Position numbers and translations under genes: made by a program. 64,000 nucleotides of DNA from Bradyrhizobium diazoefficiens USDA 110 (GTDB lineage Bacteria; Pseudomonadota; Alphaproteobacteria; Rhizobiales; Xanthobacteraceae), in the NCBI RefSeq assembly GCF_000011365.1, contig NC_004463.1, positions 3,272,001-3,336,000 of the forward strand. Reading direction: 5' to 3'. Positions 17,113 to 27,107 of this stretch are shown here, in pieces (within the stretch, counting starts at the first letter, position 1; each line of letters opens with the position of its first letter). Under the pieces are notes generated by a model. The model searched no databases and was not told the DNA's origin. It worked only from the letters and a program-made list of their open reading frames with translations.

Positions 17113-18009
17113 ATGCGACAAAAAACCATCACCACGGATGTCCTCGACATCGCCTATCTCGAATACGGCACGCCTGACGGCTGGCCTTGCATCATGGGCC
17201 ACGGCTTCCCCTACGACGTGAATGCCTATGCCGAGACTGCGCCGATCATCGCGCAGGCCGGCGCTCGGGTGCTGGTGCCCTGGCTGCGCGGCTACGGGCC
17301 GACGCGGTTTCGTTTCCCGGAAACGCTGCGCTCCGGCGAGCAGGCGGCGCTGGGCGCCGATCTGCTGGCCTTCATGGACGCGCTTCGCATCGAACGCGCG
17401 GTCGTCGGCGGCTATGACTGGGGCGGCCGCGCGGCCTGCGTGGTTGCGGCGTTGCACCCCGCGCGCGTTGTCGGGCTCGTCTCCGGCAATTCCTACAACA
17501 TCCAGGACATCGCCCGCGCCATGGAGCCCGCGGCACCGGCGCATGAGGCGGCGCTCTGGTATCAATATCTCTTCCACAACGAGCGCGGCCGCCGCGCGCT
17601 GGAGCGCAACCGGCGCGGCTTCGCCCGCCAGCTCTGGTCGATGTGGTCGCCGACATGGGCCTTCGACGATGCGACGTTCGAGCGGAGCGCAACCTCGTTC
17701 GACAATCCCGATTTCGTCGAGGTCGTGATCCACTCCTACCGCCACCGTTACGCGCTGGTCGCGGGCGATCCCGCCTATGCCGGGATCGAGGAAAAGCTTG
17801 CGGCACAGCCGCCGATCCGCGTCCCGACGATCGCAATCGACGGCGACAGCGACGGCGTCAATACCGGCACCGCCCATCACGCGCGCAAGTTCGAGGGCTT
17901 TTTCGAGCGGCGCGTGTTCGCAGGCGCCGGTCATAACCTGCCGCAGGAGCGGCCGGCCGAATGGGCGCAGGCCGTGGCCGACGTGCGCAAGGCGGTTGCC
18001 GGGTCCTGA
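17113..18009 (+). CDS. alpha/beta hydrolase, epoxide hydrolase/dehalogenase type
   Basis: A 298-residue alpha/beta hydrolase from the ATG at 17113; the frame extends upstream only through the repeat. The oxyanion motif MGHGFPYD, the nucleophile elbow GGYDWGGRAA with Asp102, and AGAGHNLPQE with the catalytic His are visible. An Asp nucleophile in a (G)xDWGG elbow points to epoxide hydrolases and haloalkane/haloacid dehalogenases rather than serine esterases. A cap region lies between about residues 130 and 220. Substrate cannot be assigned. The downstream Rieske-FAD gene starts 78 nt later and may be co-transcribed. Confidence 0.83.
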   Translation: MRQKTITTDVLDIAYLEYGTPDGWPCIMGHGFPYDVNAYAETAPIIAQAGARVLVPWLRGYGPTRFRFPETLRSGEQAALGADLLAFMDALRIERAVVGGYDWGGRAACVVAALHPARVVGLVSGNSYNIQDIARAMEPAAPAHEAALWYQYLFHNERGRRALERNRRGFARQLWSMWSPTWAFDDATFERSATSFDNPDFVEVVIHSYRHRYALVAGDPAYAGIEEKLAAQPPIRVPTIAIDGDSDGVNTGTAHHARKFEGFFERRVFAGAGHNLPQERPAEWAQAVADVRKAVAGS

Positions 18010-18087
18010 TTTTAGCGATCGCGGGAACTTTTCGCCGGTCCCGCCGTCCAATCCTGAGCTGCGCGTTGAGTTGCGAGGGAGATGACC

Positions 18088-19605
18088 ATGAGCGAGGAAA
18101 GCAAGCCCAGCGGACCGGATCTGACCGAAGGCGTGGCGCTCACCGCGTTCAGGGACGGCAAGCTGCTCGGCCATGTCGGCGCGGAAGATGTGCTGCTGGT
18201 CCAGGCGGGCGGCGAGGTCTTCGCGATCGAACCCGCCTGCAGCCATTATCACGGCCCGCTCGCCGAAGGCCTGGTGGTGGACGACACCATCCGCTGTCCC
18301 TGGCATCACGCCTGTTTCTCCTTGCGATCGGGCGAGGCGACGCGCCCGCCGGCCTTGAGCGCGCTGGCCGTATGGGAGGTGACGCGGGACCAGGACAGGA
18401 TCATCGTTCAGCGCAAGCGTGAGGCACCGAAGCCGACCGCCCGCAGCGCGCCGGCGCCCGAGAAATTCGTCATCGTCGGCGGCGGCGCGGCCGGCTTCGC
18501 GGCGGCCGAGATGCTCCGGCGCGAGGGCTTTGCCGGCGCCATCACCATGCTCAGCGATGACGGCGCCATGCCGGTCGACCGGCCGAACCTCTCCAAGGAC
18601 TATCTTGCCGGCAACGCACCGGAGGATTGGCTGCCGCTGCGGGGCGAGGACTATTATCGGGATGCGGGCATCGATCTCCGGCTGAACACGAATGTCTCCG
18701 CGATCGATGCGAAGACACGCAGCGTCACGCTGGGCAATGGCGACAGACTGCCGTTCGACCGGCTGCTGCTCGCGACCGGCGCCGAGCCGGTCAAATTGCA
18801 GATTCCGGGCGCCGACCAGCCCCATGTCCACACCTTGCGCTCCGTCGCCGACAGCCGGGCCATCATCAAGGCCGCCGGCAGCGCCACGCGCGTGCTGGTG
18901 ATCGGCGCCAGCTTCATTGGCCTCGAAGTCGCGGCCTCGTTACGGGCACGCAAGCTGGAGGTCCATGTGGTCGCTCCGGAGGAGCGGCCGATGCAGCGCG
19001 TGCTCGGACCGGAGATGGGCGATTTCGTTCGCGCGCTCCATGAAGAGAATGGCGTCAACTTCCACCTCGGGGACACTGTGGAGAGGCTCGACGGTACGCG
19101 CGCGACGCTGAAGAGCGGCGGCGTCATCGAGGCCGACCTCGTCGTGGTCGGCATCGGCGTCAAGCCGCGCCTTGCGCTGGCCGAGAAGGCGGGGCTTGCG
19201 GCGGATCGCGGTGTCAGCGTGAGCGAATATCTCGAAACCAGCATCGCCGGCATCTTTGCGGCTGGCGACATCGCGCGCTGGCCCGATCCGCATTCGCGGC
19301 AAACCATCCGCGTCGAGCACTGGGTGGTCGCGGAGCGGCAGGGCCAGACCGCGGCGCGCAACATGCTGGGCCGGCGCGAACGCTTCGATGCCGTGCCGTT
19401 CTTCTGGAGCCAGCACTACGATGTGCCGATCAACTATGTCGGCCACGCCGAGAGTTTTGACGACATCGTGATCGACGGCAGCATTGCCGGCAGGGACTGT
19501 CTGCTGAAGTACCGCAAGGCCGGCCGCGTGCTTGCGGTCGCCTCGATTTACCGCGATCTCGACAGCCTCAAGGCCGAGCTCGACATGGAGCGGCGGGGCC
19601 TGTGA
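18088..19605 (+). CDS. Rieske ferredoxin-FAD/NAD(P)H oxidoreductase fusion (AIF-like)
   Basis: About 505 residues from the second of two close ATGs (18082, 18088); the GAGGGA site at 18075-18080 fits 18088 better. Residues ~10-110 form a Rieske [2Fe-2S] domain with C-S-H (ACSHYHG) and C-P-W-H (CPWHHACF) ligand pairs. The rest is a pyridine-nucleotide-disulfide-type reductase: FVIVGGGAAGFAAAEMLRREG for FAD, VLVIGASFIGLEVAASLRARKLE for NAD(P), and IFAAGDIARWPD near the end. The domain order matches AIFL-type proteins and single-chain ferredoxin/ferredoxin-reductase units that feed oxygenases. No oxygenase gene is adjacent, so the electron acceptor is unknown. Confidence 0.87.
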   Translation: MSEESKPSGPDLTEGVALTAFRDGKLLGHVGAEDVLLVQAGGEVFAIEPACSHYHGPLAEGLVVDDTIRCPWHHACFSLRSGEATRPPALSALAVWEVTRDQDRIIVQRKREAPKPTARSAPAPEKFVIVGGGAAGFAAAEMLRREGFAGAITMLSDDGAMPVDRPNLSKDYLAGNAPEDWLPLRGEDYYRDAGIDLRLNTNVSAIDAKTRSVTLGNGDRLPFDRLLLATGAEPVKLQIPGADQPHVHTLRSVADSRAIIKAAGSATRVLVIGASFIGLEVAASLRARKLEVHVVAPEERPMQRVLGPEMGDFVRALHEENGVNFHLGDTVERLDGTRATLKSGGVIEADLVVVGIGVKPRLALAEKAGLAADRGVSVSEYLETSIAGIFAAGDIARWPDPHSRQTIRVEHWVVAERQGQTAARNMLGRRERFDAVPFFWSQHYDVPINYVGHAESFDDIVIDGSIAGRDCLLKYRKAGRVLAVASIYRDLDSLKAELDMERRGL

Positions 19606-19790
19606 GCCGCCGCCGTCGCTCCGGCGGTGCCCCCGGCGCGCCAATTCACCTGCCGGATCGTCGCAGGCGAGCAGCCGCGGCTCTGCCGCTTCCCTCGCGG
19701 TTGCTGCACGTATAGATTGCATACGCTGCAAAAAGGGCGGAAACATCGCTGACGTTCGATTCGAGCCGTCCCTTTCTCAAAGATAGCGAT

Positions 19791-22423
19791 ATGGACAGCG
19801 GGGCCAGCACTGCAAATCGATCGCTCAGTGTCGCGGGCGTCCTGATCGCCTTTGGCATTGGCAGCGTGTTTCTGCTCGGCGCCGGACGACAGAACTATCC
19901 GGAACTCCACACCATTCTCGACACCAGCATCACCCTCATCACGGGGCTGCTGGCATTGCTGCTCTGGGATATGGGCGCGCGCATCGAACAGCCGCTGTCC
20001 AAGCGGCTCGCGATCGCCTTCGGCGCGACCTTCGTCCTGGAGTTCCTCCACGTGCTGGTGATCGTGGAATGGTCGGGGTCGCTGGCGTTCGTCATGCAGC
20101 TGCGGGAATTTCTCCGGCCGGCGACATGGCCGCCGGCCGCCCACATCCTCGCGATCGGAATTCTCGCCGCGATCTGGTCGGCGCGGCGGGATCGGGTCGG
20201 GATGCCGGCCTTTGCACTGTTCATGGCCGTCGTCGCGGTGCTGCTGATTGCGATCTTCCAGCGCCTTCCGCCATATCGCCCGCCGGGCCTGCTCGATATC
20301 ACCCGTCCGGTGTTGATCGTGGCGCCGCTGTTGTGGGCGATCACCTGCGTTCTGTGCTGGCGGCTGCGAGCGACGGACCGCATCTTCGGGCCGCTGGCCC
20401 TGATGGGGGCGGTCGTTCTGCTCGGCCACGTCGCGATGCTCTACTCGCAGGCACCGCACGACACCGAGGCGATGGTCGCTCACCTCGGCAAGGTCGCCGG
20501 GCGCCTCGTCCTGCTGCTCTCGATGATGCGGATGGCCTCGTCGGACATGCTGGAGCGGATGCGGGCGGAAGCCCAGCTCGCGCGCTTGAACGAGGAGCTG
20601 GAAGTGCGTGTCGAGGAGCGGACCGCACAGCTTGCAGCGTCCAATCTTGCGCTGGAATCCGAAATTCTCGTGCGCAGGCACGCGGAGCAGAAGGCCCAGG
20701 CGCAACTCGCCCGATTGAGCCTACTGCACCAGATCACCCGCGCGATCGGCGAGCGGCAGGATCTCAACAGCATTTTCCAGGTGGTGGTTCGCAGTCTCGA
20801 AGACCAGTTGCCGGTGGATTTCGGCTGCCTGTGCTTTCACGACGCGGTCGATCACGTGCTGACGGTGGAATGCGTCGGGATCAAGAGCGGTGCGCTGGCC
20901 ATGGAGCTAGCGATGCCCGAACGGTCGCGGATCGACATCGACGAGAACGGCCTTTCGCGTTGCGTGATGGGTCAGCTCGTCTATGAGCCTGACATCACGC
21001 GGTCGTCCTTTCCGTTCCCGGTCCGACTCGCGCGGGGCGGGCTGCGGGCGATGGTGCTGGCCCGCTCCAGGTGGAGAGCCGGGTGTTCGGCGTCCTCGTC
21101 GCGGCGCGGAAGGAGCGGGACAGCTTCAGCAGCGGCGAATGCGAGTTCCTGCGGCAATTGAGCGAGCACGTCGCGCTCGCCGCCCATCAGGCGCAGCTCC
21201 ATGGCGCCCTGCAACAGGCCTACGAGGATCTGCGGCAGACCCAGCAGGCCGTGATGCAGCAGGAGCGGCTGCGCGCCCTTGGGCAGATGGCGAGCGGCAT
21301 TGCCCATGACATCAACAATGCGCTCTCGCCGGTGTCGCTCTACACCCAATCGCTGCTGGAACGGGAGCCGGGCCTGAGTGCGCGCACGCGCGATTATCTG
21401 GAGACGATCCAGCGGGCGGTCGAGGACGTGGCCCATACCGTGGCGCGCATGCGCGAGTTCTACCGGCAGCGAGAGCCGCAATTGACGCTGATGCCGGTTC
21501 ATCTCAACCAGCTGGTGCAGCAGGTCGTCGACCTCACGCGGGCGCGGTGGAGCGACATGCCGCAGCTTCGCGGAACCGTGATCGCGCTGCGCACCGAGCT
21601 CGCGGAGCAATTGCCCGCGATCTCTGGCATCGAGAGCGAAATCCGCGAAGCGTTGATCAATCTCATCTTCAATGCCGTCGATGCGGTGCCCGGCGGCGGC
21701 ACGCTAATGCTGCGCACCAAGCTTGCCGGCGGCGCGGACGGGCACGGCCAGGTGCGGGTCGAGGTCGGTGACGACGGGCTGGGCATGGACGAGGAGACCC
21801 GCCGGCGCTGCCTCGAACCGTTCTTCACGACCAAGGGGGAGCGCGGAACCGGATTGGGCCTGGCGATGGTCTACGGCGTCCTCCGGCGGCACAACGGCGA
21901 GATCGAGATCGACAGCGCCGTCGGTCGCGGCACCACCGTGTCGTTGAATTTTCCGGTCCCGCAAGCGGCGCCGGCCACGCCGTCGCAGGACAGGCTCGAA
22001 TCCGCGAGGCTCTCCCGGCTGCGCCTGCTGCTGGTCGACGACGATCCGCTCCTGCTGAAATCATTGTGCAATACGCTGGAGGCGGAGGGGCACGTCGTGA
22101 CGACGGCCAATGACGGCGTCGCGGGCATCGCCGCGTTCCGCGCCGCCTCCGCGCGCGGCGAGACCTTCGCCGCCGTGATCACCGATCTCGGCATGCCTGA
22201 TGTCGACGGCCGCAAGGTGGCGAGCGCGATCAAGGCCGCGTCGCCCGCCACGCCCGTGATCATGCTGACCGGATGGGGCAAGCGCCTGATGTCCGAGGAT
22301 GACATGCCGGCCCATGTCGACTGCCTCCTGAGCAAGCCGCCGAAGCTTCGCGAATTGAGGGAAACGCTGGCGCAATGCTGCGAGCCCGGCCGCGCACAGG
22401 GTGCGATAGAGGTGAGCGAATAG
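19791..22423 (+). pseudogene. hybrid sensor histidine kinase interrupted by a one-base frameshift
   Basis: Two overlapping frames (19791-21161 and 21071-22423) together encode one ~877-residue kinase. Part one has a multi-pass membrane sensor (MASE type, ~residues 12-240), a coiled coil (LARLNEELEVRVEERTAQL) and the first part of a GAF domain ending GLRAMVLA. Part two resumes the GAF at VESRVFGVLVAARKE, then HisKA (RALGQMASGIAHDINNAL), HATPase (DDGLGMDEETRRR, GTGLGLAMVYG) and a receiver (LLLVDDDPLLLKS, ITDLGMPDVDG). One extra C in the run at 21061-21063 would restore a single frame. It may be a true mutation, a sequencing error or programmed slippage. The next gene begins 4 nt after, so the two were one operon. 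Confidence 0.8.
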
Positions 22424-22426
22424 GAA

Positions 22427-23542
22427 ATGCCGACCGCAAAGTCAAAGGCCCGCATCCTGGTGGTTGACGACGAGGCTGCGCAGATGCGGGCGCTGTGCGA
22501 CACGTTGCCAGTCGAGGATTACGATGCGGTCGGCTTCACCGACGCCAGATCCGCGCTGGCGGAGCTGCAGCGCACGAAATGCGACCTCCTGCTCGCCGAC
22601 CTGATGATGCCGGGCATGGACGGCATCGAGCTGCTGCGGGCCGCGCGGGAGATCGATCCGCATCTGGTCGGCATCATCATGACCGGCGACGGCACCATCG
22701 CGACGGCGGTCGAGGCCATGAAGGCGGGGGCGCTCGACTACATTCTCAAGCCGTTCAAGCTCAGCGTCGTCATTCCCGTGCTGGAGCGCGCGCTCGCGGT
22801 GCGGCGCCTGCACCTGGAGAATGCGGAGCTGGCGCTGCGGGTCCGCGAGCGGACCCTCGAGCTCGAAGCCGCCAACCGGGAGCTCGAGGCATTCGCCTAT
22901 TCCGTCGCGCACGATCTGCGCGGTCCGCTCTCGGTCATCGTCGGCTATGCGGAGACGCTGATCGAGGATCATTCCGCGCAATGGCCGGACCAGCCGCAGC
23001 AGCTGGCCGGCGCCATCCTGGCAAGCGGCGAGCACATGCAGCGCCTGATCGACGGACTGTTGCGCCTGTCGCGGTTCGGCCGCCAGCCGCTGTCGAAGGG
23101 GCCGGTCGATGTCGGAGCACTCGTCGGCGAGGTCGTCGACGAACTGCGCCGGCAGCATGCCGGCCGTGAGGTCTTCGTCCATTTGGGCGAAATTCCCGGA
23201 TGCGTCGGCGATCAGGCTCTGCTGCGGCAGGTGCTCGTCAATCTGCTCTCCAACGCGTTCAAGTTCACCCGCGCCCGGGAGAAGCCGCTGGTCACGGTGA
23301 TCGGCTGGACCGAAGGGCGCGAGACGGTCTATTGCGTGCGCGACAACGGCGCCGGCTTCGACATGCAGCAGGCCGACAAGCTGTTCGCGGCGTTCCAGCG
23401 ATTTCACGATTCCGATGAGTACGAGGGCACGGGGATCGGCCTCTCGATCGCATCGCGCATCGTGCAACGCCATGGCGGACGCATCTGGGCCAGCGCCGAG
23501 GTGGGCAAGGGGGCGGCGTTCTATTTCAGCATTCCGGACTGA
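22427..23542 (+). CDS. response regulator-histidine kinase hybrid (REC-HisKA-HATPase)
   Basis: A 371-residue cytosolic protein. It begins with a receiver domain (residues ~8-125: ILVVDDEAAQMRA, LLLADLMMPGMDG with phospho-acceptor Asp58, YILKPFK). A linker coil follows, then HisKA with His162 in AYSVAHDLRGPLSVI, and a HATPase with LVNLLSNAFKFTR, RDNGAGFD and GTGIGLSIASRIV. It lacks membrane segments and an output DNA-binding domain. The start lies 4 nt behind the upstream kinase, so it probably receives phosphate from the receiver or transmitter of that kinase and passes it on. The upstream frameshift may leave it without its usual input. Confidence 0.88.
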   Translation: MPTAKSKARILVVDDEAAQMRALCDTLPVEDYDAVGFTDARSALAELQRTKCDLLLADLMMPGMDGIELLRAAREIDPHLVGIIMTGDGTIATAVEAMKAGALDYILKPFKLSVVIPVLERALAVRRLHLENAELALRVRERTLELEAANRELEAFAYSVAHDLRGPLSVIVGYAETLIEDHSAQWPDQPQQLAGAILASGEHMQRLIDGLLRLSRFGRQPLSKGPVDVGALVGEVVDELRRQHAGREVFVHLGEIPGCVGDQALLRQVLVNLLSNAFKFTRAREKPLVTVIGWTEGRETVYCVRDNGAGFDMQQADKLFAAFQRFHDSDEYEGTGIGLSIASRIVQRHGGRIWASAEVGKGAAFYFSIPD

Positions 23543-23671
23543 AGCGCCGCATTCGATCTTGATTTGCGTCAATGTTGCTGCCGGTGAAGGCTGCTCTGCT
23601 GGCTGTTGCCCGGGTGCGGTGCATGCTAGTCTGGCGTGTGCCCGCGGGCTTCGCATGCAGGAGTGGCCGCC

Positions 23672-24253
23672 ATGACAAGTGCTTCGGATACGTCTCACCA
23701 TCCCAGTCTCGGCTCGGGCATCACCGCGCTGCATGCCAAATGGGGATGGATCGTCGCGCTCGGTGTCGTTTATCTCGTCGCCGGCTTCGTAGCGCTCGGC
23801 AGCATGGTCATGGCGACGGTGGCGAGCGTGATCGTGGTCGGTGCGATGATGATCGTGGCCGGGGTCACCGAAATCATCGGGGCGTTCCAGATGAAGAGCT
23901 GGGGCAAGTTCTTGATCTGGGCCCTGCTCGGCGTGCTCTACGTCGTCGCGGGCTTCCTGACCTTCGAGAATCCGCTGTTCGCCGCCGTCCTGTTGACGCT
24001 GTTCCTCGGCGCCTCGCTGCTCGCTTCCGGCGCGGTCAGGTTGTTTCTCGCCTTCAGCATGAAGCGCGAAAGCCCGTGGGTGTGGGTGGCGCTATCGGCC
24101 GTGATTACGCTGCTGCTCGGATTGTTGATCCTGGCGCGCTGGCCGGTCAACAGCGTCTACATCCTCGGCCTGTTCCTCGGCATCGACCTGATCATGGCGG
24201 GCGCGGGCTGGGTCAGCCTGGGCTTCAGCTTGCGGCGGCGCCACACTAGCTAA
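23672..24253 (+). CDS. HdeD-family membrane protein
   Basis: A 194-residue integral membrane protein from the ATG at 23672, preceded by CAGGAG 8 nt upstream. Six hydrophobic segments in three pairs match the DUF308/HdeD pattern (for example GWIVALGVVYLVAGFVALGS, ALLGVLYVVAGFLTF, YILGLFLGIDLIMAGAGW). In enterics HdeD helps acid resistance at high cell density; the role here is unproven. It stands alone between the sensor kinase operon and a substrate-binding protein gene. Confidence 0.85.
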   Translation: MTSASDTSHHPSLGSGITALHAKWGWIVALGVVYLVAGFVALGSMVMATVASVIVVGAMMIVAGVTEIIGAFQMKSWGKFLIWALLGVLYVVAGFLTFENPLFAAVLLTLFLGASLLASGAVRLFLAFSMKRESPWVWVALSAVITLLLGLLILARWPVNSVYILGLFLGIDLIMAGAGWVSLGFSLRRRHTS

Positions 24254-24372
24254 CCAGCAACTCGACGCAAGACCGTGTTGCGGAACTCCGGTGATCTGAC
24301 GCGCTGACAAAAAGCAGCGCGTCGCGCGTTCGCCTGATGGCGTCGCGCGGCGATAATCATCGGGGAGAAACC

Positions 24373-25584
24373 ATGAAAGCCGCTTTGGCCCTGGCCGCAG
24401 CATTGGCTGCCGCCTGCCTGTCCACGCCCGCTTCCGCGCAAAAATCCTACGGTCCCGGCGTCAGCGACACCGAGATCAAGATCGGTAACACCATGCCCTA
24501 TAGCGGGCCGGCTTCGCCACTCAGCATCACCGGAAAGGTCATCGCGGCCTATTTCGATGAGGTCAACGAGAAGGGCGGCGTCAACGGCCGCAAGCTCAAT
24601 CTGATCTCGCTCGACGACGCGTTCTCGCCGCCCAAGACCATGGAGGCGGCGCGCCGGCTGGTCGAGAGCGACGGCGTCGCCTTCATCTTCGCCACCATGG
24701 GCACGGCGCCGAGCTCGGCGATCGCGAAATATCTCAACAGCAACAAGGTGCCGCAGCTCTTCTTGATCAGCTCCGCCTCGAAGTGGAACGATCCCGTCAA
24801 CATGCCGTGGTCGATGGCGCTGCCCTGGGCGCCGAACTACACCAGCGAGGCCGCGATCGACGTCGCCTATGCCCGCGCCAAGAACCCGAATGCGCGGTTC
24901 GCCGTGCTCTATCAGAACGACGACGCCGGCAAGGAATATCTGCGCGGCGTCAAGGAAGCGCTCGGCGCCGATGCCGACAAGGCGATTGCGATGGCCTCGA
25001 GCTTCGAGGTTGCCGATCCGACCGTCGATTCCCAGGTGCTGACGCTCGCCAACACCAAGGCCGATGTCTTCCTGATCTATTCGGTGACGCCGCGCGCCTG
25101 CGCGCAGGCGGTCCGGAAGGCGCACGAGGTCGGCTGGCAGCCGCAGCGCTTCATCGCCAGCGGCTGCGCCAACAAGGCCACCGTGATGGTGCCGGCCGGC
25201 CTCGATGCCGGCAAGGGCGTGCTGTCGCTCGGCTCGCTCAAGCCGTTCGTCGAGGCGCCGAAGGACGATCCGGCGATGACGGCCTATATCGACTTCATGA
25301 AGAAGCGCCTGCCCAATGCCGACATCAACAATGTCGCGGGTCTCTACGGCTACACCGTCGCCGAGGCCCTGGTGGTCCTGCTGAGGCAGTGCAAGGACAA
25401 TCTGACGCGCGAGAACATCATGGCGCAGGCGGCCAACTTAAAGAACGTGCCGCTGTCGCTGCTGATGCCCGGCATCACGCTCAACACCACGCCGCAGGAT
25501 TTCCGCCCCATCAAGGACGGCTATATGCTCCAGTTCGACGGCAACGACTGGGTCGTGGCGAGCGAGCTGTTGCGCGGGACGTGA
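24373..25584 (+). CDS. ABC transporter periplasmic substrate-binding protein, branched-chain amino acid/aromatic acid type
   Basis: A 403-residue secreted protein from the ATG at 24373 with GGGGAGAA upstream. The signal peptide is MKAALALAAALAAACLS..PASA, with predicted cleavage before QKSYGPG. The mature part is type-I periplasmic binding protein fold: GVSDTEIKIGNTMPYSGPASP, FDEVNEKGGVNGRKL, ARRLVESDGVAFIFATMGT, and YGYTVAEALVVLLRQ near the end. In alphaproteobacteria this group often binds aromatic or short acids rather than amino acids. No permease or ATPase genes are adjacent, so it is an orphan that must work with a transporter encoded elsewhere. An acyl-CoA dehydrogenase gene follows past a repeat. 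Confidence 0.87.
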   Translation: MKAALALAAALAAACLSTPASAQKSYGPGVSDTEIKIGNTMPYSGPASPLSITGKVIAAYFDEVNEKGGVNGRKLNLISLDDAFSPPKTMEAARRLVESDGVAFIFATMGTAPSSAIAKYLNSNKVPQLFLISSASKWNDPVNMPWSMALPWAPNYTSEAAIDVAYARAKNPNARFAVLYQNDDAGKEYLRGVKEALGADADKAIAMASSFEVADPTVDSQVLTLANTKADVFLIYSVTPRACAQAVRKAHEVGWQPQRFIASGCANKATVMVPAGLDAGKGVLSLGSLKPFVEAPKDDPAMTAYIDFMKKRLPNADINNVAGLYGYTVAEALVVLLRQCKDNLTRENIMAQAANLKNVPLSLLMPGITLNTTPQDFRPIKDGYMLQFDGNDWVVASELLRGT

Positions 25585-25613
25585 GGCGAATAGGCCGGCA
25601 AGCAACCACGGAG

Positions 25614-25768
25614 AAGGTGCACCCTCTCCCCCCTGTGGGAGAGGGTGGATGCGCGAAGCGCAGCCGGGTGAGGGGTATCTCTCCGCGACTCGTCTCTACA
25701 TTTGAATGCGCGGATACAACCCCTCATCCGGCGCTTCGCGCCACCTTCTCCCACAAGGGGAGAAGGGA
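25614..25768. repeat. palindromic intergenic repeat
   Basis: A 155-bp element with hairpins at both ends. The left block is ACCCTCTCCCCCCTGTGGGAGAGGGT, described as arms ACCCTCTCCC and GGGAGAGGGT. The right block has arms CCTTCTCCC and GGGGAGAAGG. The interior includes GCGAAGCGC. It separates the substrate-binding protein gene from the acyl-CoA dehydrogenase gene and could also stop transcription. Confidence 0.75.
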
Positions 25769-25806
25769 AGAGGCATCTGCTTTGGCGGCACGAACAGGAG
25801 ACCCCA

Positions 25807-27024
25807 ATGGACTTTCAACACTCCGCACGTTCGCTTGAATTGCAGGAGCGCGTCCGCCGGTTCATGCGGACGCATGTCGAGCCGGTCGAGGAGCTCTATT
25901 ACGAGCAGGTGAAACCGGAAGCCACGCGTTACAAGACGCCGCAGGTTCTCCAGGACCTGAAGCGGCTGGCGCGCGAGCAGGGGCTCTGGAACCTGTTTCT
26001 GTCAGGCGAGCACGGACCCGGATTGACCAACCTCGAATACGCGCCCGTAAAGGAGATCATGGGCCGCATCCTCTGGGCGCCCGAGGTCTTCAACTGCTCG
26101 GCGCCCGATGTCGGCAACATGGAGGTGCTGGCGAACTACGGCACGCCGGCGCAGCAGGAGCGCTGGCTGACGCCGCTGCTGGAGGGGCGCATCCGCTCCG
26201 GCTTCTCGATGACGGAGCCGCAGGTCGCCTCCAGCGACGCCACCAACATCCAGTGCGAGATCAAGTGCGACGGCGACAGCTACGTCATCAACGGCCGCAA
26301 ATGGTTCACGTCGGGCGCGATGAACGAGGATTGCGAGATCCTGATCGCGATGGGCAAGACCGCGCCCGATCATCCCGACCGCCATCGTCAGCAATCCATG
26401 ATCCTGGTGCCGAAGGCGACGCCGGGCGTGCGCATCGTCCGCGACATGCTGACCTACGGCTACGACGACGCCCCGGTCGGCCATCCCGAGATCGTCTACG
26501 ACAACGTCCGCGTGCCCGCGGAGAACATCCTGCTCGGCGAGGGCCGCGGCTTCGAGATCGCGCAAGGGAGGCTCGGCCCCGGCCGCATCCATCACTGCAT
26601 GCGGCTGATCGGTTGCGCCCAGCGTGCCCTCGAATTGATGTGCCAGCGTGCGGTCTCGCGCACAGCCTTCGGCAAGCCGCTGGCCGAGCAGGGCTCGGTG
26701 CGCGAGGACATCGCCAACTCCTTCTGCGAGATCGCGCAGGCGCGGCTCTTGACGCTGCAGGCCGCCGACAAGATGGATCGCGAGGGCAACAAGGCGGCGC
26801 GCGACCTGATCGCCGCGGCCAAGATCGTGGTGCCCAGCATGGCCGCCCGCGTCATCGACCGCGCCATCCAGATCCACGGCGCCGCCGGCGTCTCGCAGGA
26901 CACCTTCCTCGCCCGCGCCTATGTCTACGCCCGCTTCATCCGCATCGGCGACGGGCCTGACCAGGTGCATCTGGCCGCGGTCGGCAAGGAGCTGATCAGG
27001 CGGGGCGGGGTGGGCGTGGCGTAA
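25807..27024 (+). CDS. acyl-CoA dehydrogenase family protein
   Basis: A 405-residue flavoenzyme from the ATG at 25807, with AGGAGACC just upstream. The acyl-CoA dehydrogenase fold is clear: helical N-domain; middle domain with [19 protein letters not shown] and [17 protein letters not shown]-domain with [19 protein letters not shown] and [19 protein letters not shown]. It resembles the ACAD10/11 group, which handles long or branched 4-hydroxy or 2-methyl acyl-CoAs. The substrate is not fixed by sequence. No electron-transfer flavoprotein genes lie nearby. Confidence 0.88.
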   Translation: MDFQHSARSLELQERVRRFMRTHVEPVEELYYEQVKPEATRYKTPQVLQDLKRLAREQGLWNLFLSGEHGPGLTNLEYAPVKEIMGRILWAPEVFNCSAPDVGNMEVLANYGTPAQQERWLTPLLEGRIRSGFSMTEPQVASSDATNIQCEIKCDGDSYVINGRKWFTSGAMNEDCEILIAMGKTAPDHPDRHRQQSMILVPKATPGVRIVRDMLTYGYDDAPVGHPEIVYDNVRVPAENILLGEGRGFEIAQGRLGPGRIHHCMRLIGCAQRALELMCQRAVSRTAFGKPLAEQGSVREDIANSFCEIAQARLLTLQAADKMDREGNKAARDLIAAAKIVVPSMAARVIDRAIQIHGAAGVSQDTFLARAYVYARFIRIGDGPDQVHLAAVGKELIRRGGVGVA

Positions 27025-27107
27025 CGACGCGGGCGCCGTGAACTAACCCAGTCGCTCCCGGATTTCGACTTGATCGGCCGATGGCAGCGCCGCTCTCTCG
27101 CGGGAAA

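Noticed and set aside
16174..18831. 885-codon minus-strand open frame across three plus-strand genes
   Set aside because: It spans the HD hydrolase, the repeat and the alpha/beta hydrolase and Rieske genes in antisense; composition is typical of a shadow frame, with no domain.
24282..24310. GGAAC upstream of the substrate-binding protein gene as an EcfG promoter
   Set aside because: No CGTT follows at a spacing of 16 or 17 nt.
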